From contig CM077823.1 in the NCBI GenBank assembly GCA_039720395.1, positions 10,620,107-10,684,106 of the forward strand: DNA of 64,000 nt, given 5' to 3'. Positions 61,733 through 64,000 of the stretch are shown here, in pieces. The position numbers were made by a program, and so were the translations under genes. The notes beneath the pieces were generated by a model. The model saw nothing but the letters and a program-made list of their open reading frames with translations, did not search any database and had not been told where the DNA came from. The stretch is from Liquidambar formosana. Lineage: Eukaryota; Streptophyta; Magnoliopsida; Saxifragales; Altingiaceae. Positions within the stretch are counted from its first letter, which is position 1. Every line of letters begins with the position of its first letter.

Positions 61733-64000
61733 CCTTCCCCTTCTTATAGTTGCATGATTAATGTATTTATAAAAGTTTTACGTCTCAATCAAAATGTAAT
61801 TGTTAAAAATACTAAATTTTTACCACAAATTTATATATTTTATCTTTAATAATATATTTACTATTTAAAAATGGGTTTTCTTAATGTGTGCCCTAAGGGT
61901 GCATGTTAAGCTACAATTAATAACCCCATCATTGCATAGAAAAATGTGTTTTCACAGTTTTCCAAGCATTTTCACATTTTTCCAAGCAGCTTTCACCATT
62001 TACAATGCATTTTCATCATTTCCAATGCCATGATTGGATCATTAATTGTAGCTTAACATGTGTGCCCTTAGGGTACACGTTAAGAAAACCCTTTAAAAAT
62101 ACCCAATCTAAGAATAAAATTTAGTCTGGCTGGATCATTCTATTTTGAGGGGAAAAAAAATCTATAATATTGACAATGGCTTATCTACATTTTCTATGTA
62201 CAACAATATAATTATTATGATCATTGATAAATTAAAAACAAGTGCATTCCTAAAATTTTATTATTGTTATTTACTGAAGATTACTAATCCCTTCAAAATC
62301 CTGAGTCATTGATGCTTACAAGAAAAATTATATATTATTGATCCCATATCTTCGGTTCAAATGTTTGTTATTATTATTATTATTTTTTTTTTGATAACGG
62401 TGGAACCATCCCACAACAGAGCCCTTTGGACCCACCTATGGAATCTAAACCCTCAGAGAGACTAGCGCAGCAACCCACCGCCACGGGCCCCCACTTAAAT
62501 CTTAGGTTGTCCTAGCGGGGAATCGAACCCGAGACCATGCACCTAACCACACAATCACGAGTTCGCCCTTACCAACTGGGCTACCCAAGGGTGGGTAAAT
62601 GTTTGTTATTATATAATTAGCCATGAGTCTGAGGTGCTGCAGGGGTGTCATTTCCAATATAGAATTACAATAACACTTCAACTATTTCATGAACTTCGTC
62701 AAAAAGTCTGCTACAGTTATAATTATTTATTGCACATCCATCAACTTCCACAAATCAATCCAACTTCCAAATGGACCAAAGTTTAAACACAATACGAAGT
62801 ATAATACCCTAACTATGTCCAACACACTTTATTAGATGAAATACACTTGAACAAAACAAAACCAAAACAATCCAAGACATAGGCTAATTTAAAAACCAAT
62901 TTTCCCCATTCTAATAAAGCTTGCCCAAATCCAAGTATGAGGCTAAGCTATTCAAAATATTTGCTTAATCTCAAATTTTTCAACACTCTTAAGCTTACAT
63001 ACAAAGAATCACCACCACCAGAAAGGAGTTGTATCCATCTTGGATACATATCAAACATCAATACTTCTTGAATACTCCTCGATAACTAGACGATAAGTAT
63101 CCAATACATTTCAAACATATCTAAAAAATTATTTAAAAAAGAGAAAATTTCAAAAACATAACAAACACTCCTGAACGCGTATAGGAGACACCTCAAATGT
63201 TACGATACAACCTTTCTATAGTATAGAATAAAAAAATAATCGACTATTTAAGGCGGAGAGCCATAGACTGAAGCTTATCTAGGCAGCAGTGATTTTTTTT
63301 ACCCCTTTGATTTGAATGATGCCTTCTTCGTGATGCATCAATTAGCAACTCTTGTGTGATTAAATTATTATAAAATGCAATTATATAAATTTTACTCCGT
63401 AACAATTTAACAAAAACTAAAGTCCCATTTGGCCATTCAAATGGAAATTAAATAATTAGTGTGTTTTAACTAGTATTGAAGGCACAAATCCGTCAACTTG
63501 AATGGGACTATTTAAACAAGTTAAGAGATGTTGTAGGCTCAACACTTAGAAATTCAAGAAATGCCCCTATTTTTGAAATAAAATTCCTCTCTAATTTGTG
63601 ATGATGACCATCATTCTCTTGAATTTTTTTCCATTCAAGTTGATGGATTTGTGCCTTCAATACTATGTAAAAGTAAACCAAACGGAGTAATTGTTCATCT
63701 CTAGTGGTCTGTAAATGGTCTCTGTAGAAAAATGCTTAAAAGGAATATACTTAAGAAAGCTAGCCATATTTAAGCATTGTCTTTTCCTTTCTCTCAATTT
63801 TTTCGAGATCCAAACGAAGCCTTAAGACTGCGACAAACTTACAAATGGAGTAATCAATGATGCTGAAACTCAAAAATTAACGAAAAAATTTTGAAAAAAT
63901 TGAAGAGTGGCAAAGATAAATTGAATGAGTGAGTAAACAGAGAGAAAGAGAGAGTACCGAAAAACTCTCGCTTGTCAGCGAAATCATGGTATTCTTCGGA
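41252..64000 (-). CDS. Alkaline-ceramidase-like multi-pass membrane protein (5' partial)
   Basis: Exons in coding order: 63958-64000 (partial), 49992-50091, 49648-49768, 49412-49533, 48955-49076, 48692-48851, 41252-41366. All junction phases agree and the sum, 783 nt, gives 260 codons plus TAA. Junctions are GT-AG except intron 4 (49077-49411), which uses GC (GGAG|GCAAGC). Sequence marks: EEYHDFADKREFFG, then IPNTLNVVSNFPF, VGSSYYHLKPNDDRLVWDRLP in the next exon, YWRFFDDLRPYALVQ, MYTHSTYWLWAAGFYLLAK, and HHIVSGHTLKHLCAAMVP. Ser/His of SSYYH, Asp of WDRLP and the HxxxH of HTLKH match the metal-ligand pattern of the CREST / alkaline ceramidase superfamily. Several hydrophobic spans predict a multi-pass membrane protein, probably in the endomembrane. 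Hydrolysis of ceramide or a related lipid is inferred from the family. The tail is soluble (SLLETWKVSWTKVKAND). The start codon lies outside the window. Confidence 0.88.
41395..41428. repeat. (GA)n microsatellite
   Basis: Pure GA run of about 33 bases, just upstream (in transcript sense) of the last exon acceptor. On the transcript it is a CT-rich tract and may help that acceptor. Confidence 0.85.
41597..41975. mobile_element. hAT-like MITE
   Basis: The ends GGTAGCATTTGGGGCAC and, inverted, GGTAGCGTTTGGCGCAC form TIRs. The flanks (ACTTTCTT and CAATCTTC) are too different to prove a duplication. Confidence 0.6.
42480..43245 (-). mobile_element. Decayed LINE fragment, C-terminal part of ORF2
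   Basis: Minus-strand frames with several stops spell the zinc-finger end of a plant L1-like ORF2: RSWICHPSGSFTCKSFF, KAKVPL, a VCPLCK-like finger, then LWDRVTFLAPLWASVGK near 42580. It is strongly degenerate and 5'-truncated. It sits in the 3' side of the gypsy remnant. Confidence 0.65.
43246..46080 (-). pseudogene. Ty3/gypsy gag-protease remnant, split by a LINE
   Basis: Minus strand. Gag traces: ALVDMCIPGMDYEYRVHI (about 45890-45830) and PTKDCWTLRRIFKRRVDA (about 45480-45420). After the LINE insertion comes retropepsin: FNEMEVKRALVDLGASFNVL (about 43990-43930), in which the catalytic DTGAS reads DLGAS, and later LLLGWPGIH (about 43760-43730), the usual LLGRPWIH. Stops and frame changes run throughout. 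No reverse transcriptase is visible. Confidence 0.7.
44327..45351 (-). mobile_element. Internally deleted LINE with 11-bp TSD
   Basis: Inserted in the gypsy remnant between ATAGCATGCCC (44316-44326) and ATAGCGTGCCC (45352-45362), an 11-bp duplication with one change. A T-rich tail starts at 44327 (poly(A) in the element's sense), followed by the LINE 3'-end word GATAGGCAACAAAAATTTTATTAA. The 5' part has a frame with SRSDSDPFGLQHILDRLDSK and a charged segment (EIAKEKHCRKRNRK), similar to ends of plant LINE ORF1, which passes into low-complexity 3'-UTR-like text. No endonuclease or reverse transcriptase lies between. Confidence 0.7.
46090..46762. mobile_element. hAT-like MITE
   Basis: Inverted ends TAGTTGTTAAAAGC and GCCTTTAATAACTA, with flanking CTATGTCT (46082-46089) and CTATGTCA (46763-46770), a 7/8 match. 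Confidence 0.7.
47143..47818. mobile_element. MITE with CTAACCACC flanking duplication
   Basis: Flanked by CTAACCACC at 47134-47142 and 47819-47827 (perfect 9 bp, or 8 bp if the first C belongs to the element). The ends are loosely inverted (AAGCATGGATATGGATAC and, inverted, AGCCATGAATCACAGACAC), and GATAC / ATACGATAC words fill both arms. The size of the duplication allows Mutator or hAT. Confidence 0.7.
49878..49935. repeat. (TA)n(CA)n(TA)n microsatellite
   Basis: Compound dinucleotide run in intron 2 of the ceramidase-like gene (223-bp intron, 49769-49991). Confidence 0.9.
51263..51595 (-). mobile_element. TRIM: complete miniature LTR retrotransposon (333 bp)
   Basis: Two 113-bp LTRs (51263-51375 and 51483-51595) surround a 107-bp interior. 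In element sense (minus) each LTR starts TGTTGGAAAAAT and ends in ..CA after a GGTTGGAAAC word. Next to one LTR is a tRNA-Met primer site (GCTCTAATATCA on plus, 51471-51482), and next to the other a purine tract (CTCCCCCTCA on plus, 51376-51385). Flanks GATAA (51258-51262) and GATAG (51596-51600) make a 5-bp duplication with one change. The interior has no room for genes. Confidence 0.9.
52047..54186 (-). mobile_element. 5'-truncated L1-like LINE with perfect 16-bp TSD
   Basis: Flanked by GGAAAAGAAGTTAAAT at 52031-52046 and 54187-54202, identical. A poly(A) tail (T run on plus, 52047-52078) is followed by LINE 3' text. Minus-strand coding starts inside the reverse transcriptase: GTFVKGRQILDLALIANEVV, FKVDFEKAYDHVDWNFLDFV, SRGLRQGDPLS, then FADDTLFF after a frame break. 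It ends with the C-terminal finger (RVNTNDRFQRWRPS, TIDHLFLHC) and RNVRIFEDKE. The frame is broken several times from 53750 onward. Confidence 0.95.
53748..54212 (-). pseudogene. LINE reverse transcriptase fragment
   Basis: The longest open part of the LINE at 52047-54186 (its first codons read through the target duplication and host sequence). It contains RT palm motifs VDFEKAYDHVDW and RGLRQGDPLS. The catalytic FADD box lies just after the frame break at about 53748. Endonuclease is missing because of 5' truncation. Confidence 0.9.
54831..55634 (-). mobile_element. Short 5'-truncated LINE fragment
   Basis: A T-rich tail at about 54836 is followed by the LINE 3' word AAACAAAAGTGAAACTTAATT. 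Minus-strand frames give the ORF2 C-terminal finger: KMIWKSKAPLKVQVFTW, ENVNQLFLHC (about 55485-55292), then LTFYDKSEDVWSLWERAGFL (about 55120-55060). Flanking AAAAACTAA at 54822-54830 and 55635-55643 may be the target duplication (9 bp, adjacent bases not shared). Confidence 0.8.
55881..56200 (-). pseudogene. Ty3/gypsy protease-end fragment
   Basis: Minus strand: IHAIEAVPSTLHQKVEFIEG, which matches the sequence after the LLGRPWIH box of gypsy retropepsins. No gag or reverse transcriptase is present next to it. Different copy from the remnant at 43246-46080. Confidence 0.6.
56360..58728 (+). mobile_element. Solo LTR (2.4 kb) with perfect 5-bp TSD
   Basis: Starts TGTGACAACCCATAGATG and ends GCAGGGCATGACA, flanked on both sides by TTATG (56355-56359 and 58729-58733). 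TATA box ATATATAA at 56974-56981, then a GA-rich leader-like stretch at 57010-57080. AT-rich with no coding. The ends suggest Ty3/gypsy (Tekay/Del-like), lineage uncertain. Confidence 0.9.
58734..60165. other. No supported gene
   Basis: Contains (AT)n at 59050-59078 and a short frame at 59271-59402 beginning MGVKKPFLAACCLL, and opposing frames at 59429-59710. None matches a family I know. Likely intronic transposon debris. Confidence 0.4.
60166..60417. mobile_element. Stowaway MITE (Tc1/mariner), 252 bp
   Basis: Perfect 15-bp TIRs CTCCCTCCATCCCAT flanked by TA on each side (60164-60165 and 60418-60419). This is the canonical Stowaway end. Confidence 0.97.
60546..60994. mobile_element. hAT MITE with CAGGGGTGGAGCCA ends
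   Basis: TIRs CAGGGGTGGAGCCA (60546-60559) and TGGCTCCACCCCTG (60981-60994) are perfect inverses. Flanks ACTTCAAC and TCTTTAAC agree at 6 of 8, a decayed 8-bp duplication. Confidence 0.9.
61028..61271. repeat. 82-bp tandem repeat, three copies
   Basis: TTCAACCGTGCTAATTGTAT starts at 61028, 61110 and 61192 (exact 82-bp period). Copies 2 and 3 are almost identical. The first differs at a few bases. Confidence 0.95.
61393..61446. repeat. T-rich run and poly(G) run
   Basis: CTTTTT-type repeats end in a T run followed by over 20 consecutive G. Such a G run is rare in this AT-rich sequence and could form a G-quadruplex or be an assembly weak point. Confidence 0.85.
61673..61729. repeat. (AT)n microsatellite
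   Basis: Pure AT dinucleotide run of nearly 55 bases. Confidence 0.95.
61873..62091. mobile_element. Mutator-type MITE, 219 bp, perfect 9-bp TSD
   Basis: TIRs of nearly 50 bp start GGGTTTTCTTAA and contain GTGCCC and GTTAAGCTACAATTAAT. Flanked by TTTAAAAAT at 61864-61872 and 62092-62100, identical. Confidence 0.93.
62375..62596 (-). mobile_element. tRNA-derived SINE with perfect 16-bp TSD
   Basis: Flanked by AAATGTTTGTTATTAT at 62359-62374 and 62597-62612. The minus strand begins ACCCACCCTTGGGTAGCCC, with Pol III A box TAGCCCAGTTGG and B box GGTTCGATTCC, a 3' body, and an A-rich tail (T run on plus at 62380-62392). Confidence 0.95.
63473..63663. mobile_element. Small TIR element with TA flanks
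   Basis: Near-perfect inverted ends of about 35 bp starting GTATTGAAGGCACAAATCC and containing TCAACTTGAATGG, flanked by TA (63471-63472 and 63664-63665). The TA duplication suggests a Tc1/mariner relative, though the termini are not the Stowaway type. The palindromic TA-G ends make the exact limit ambiguous. Confidence 0.8.

Larger units (their letters stand above)
50092..63957 (-). other. Intron 1 of the ceramidase-like gene, 13.9 kb
   Basis: The donor CG|GTACTC at 63957 and acceptor TTTTTCAG ending at 50092 join G+GT into the Gly of FFG-IPNTL. It contains a TRIM, two LINEs, a gypsy fragment, a solo LTR, a Stowaway, a hAT MITE, a Mutator MITE, a SINE and another TIR element. Confidence 0.85.

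Noticed and set aside
62500..62596. A second tRNA gene on the minus strand
   Set aside because: A and B boxes are present but the acceptor and anticodon stems do not form, and poly(A) tail plus 16-bp target duplication show a SINE.

Overview
The window is nuclear DNA from a flowering plant, most likely a dicot. The signs are long AT-rich introns, GT-AG splicing, an intron-containing elongator tRNA-Met gene, and dense layers of plant transposons (Mutator-like, hAT, Stowaway, Helitron, LINE, SINE, TRIM, Ty1/copia and Ty3/gypsy). I do not name a species.

Two ordinary host genes are supported. On the minus strand, 41252 to beyond 64000 holds a seven-exon gene for an alkaline-ceramidase-like multi-pass membrane protein. 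I rebuilt it from phase-matched exons at 63958-64000 (5' end outside the window), 49992-50091, 49648-49768, 49412-49533, 48955-49076, 48692-48851 and 41252-41366. Its first visible intron is 13.9 kb and its last is 7.3 kb, and both are filled with transposons. About 1.5 kb beyond its 3' end lies a tRNA-Met(CAT) gene with an 11-nt intron (39670-39754, minus).

Layout. Positions 1-5325 hold a Mutator-like element (MULE1, minus strand) whose two-exon transposase is fully open (708 aa). Positions 5496-9032 hold MITEs and a 561-bp Mutator-type element with a perfect 9-bp target duplication. From 9033 a second, decayed and inverted relative of MULE1 (MULE2) runs rightward: a broken transposase (9868-12565), an array of GTTACAT-type repeats, a 3.1-kb solo LTR inserted at 14210-17292, and then, convergent on the minus strand, a broken Ulp1-like (C48) protease gene at 17480-22600. 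That combination resembles the KAONASHI / Ulp1-carrying MULEs. Positions 22888-25790 are a mosaic of tandem duplications. They lead into a decayed Helitron Rep-helicase (27121-32160), followed by an unidentified gene-end fragment (about 32895-33200). Positions 34187-36883 contain two abutting, GC-richer, long-TIR Mutator-like elements joined at a palindrome. Positions 36902-38170 look like a copia LTR with a tRNA-Met primer site, carrying a MITE dimer. A hAT MITE with a perfect 8-bp duplication lies at 38921-39556.

The two giant introns act as transposon sinks. The 7.3-kb intron holds hAT-type MITEs, LINE fragments and a Ty3/gypsy gag-protease remnant itself split by an internally deleted LINE. 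The 13.9-kb intron holds a 333-bp TRIM element, two LINEs, a gypsy fragment, a 2.4-kb solo LTR, a Stowaway, other MITEs and a tRNA-derived SINE. Many carry intact target-site duplications, so their exact ends are visible.
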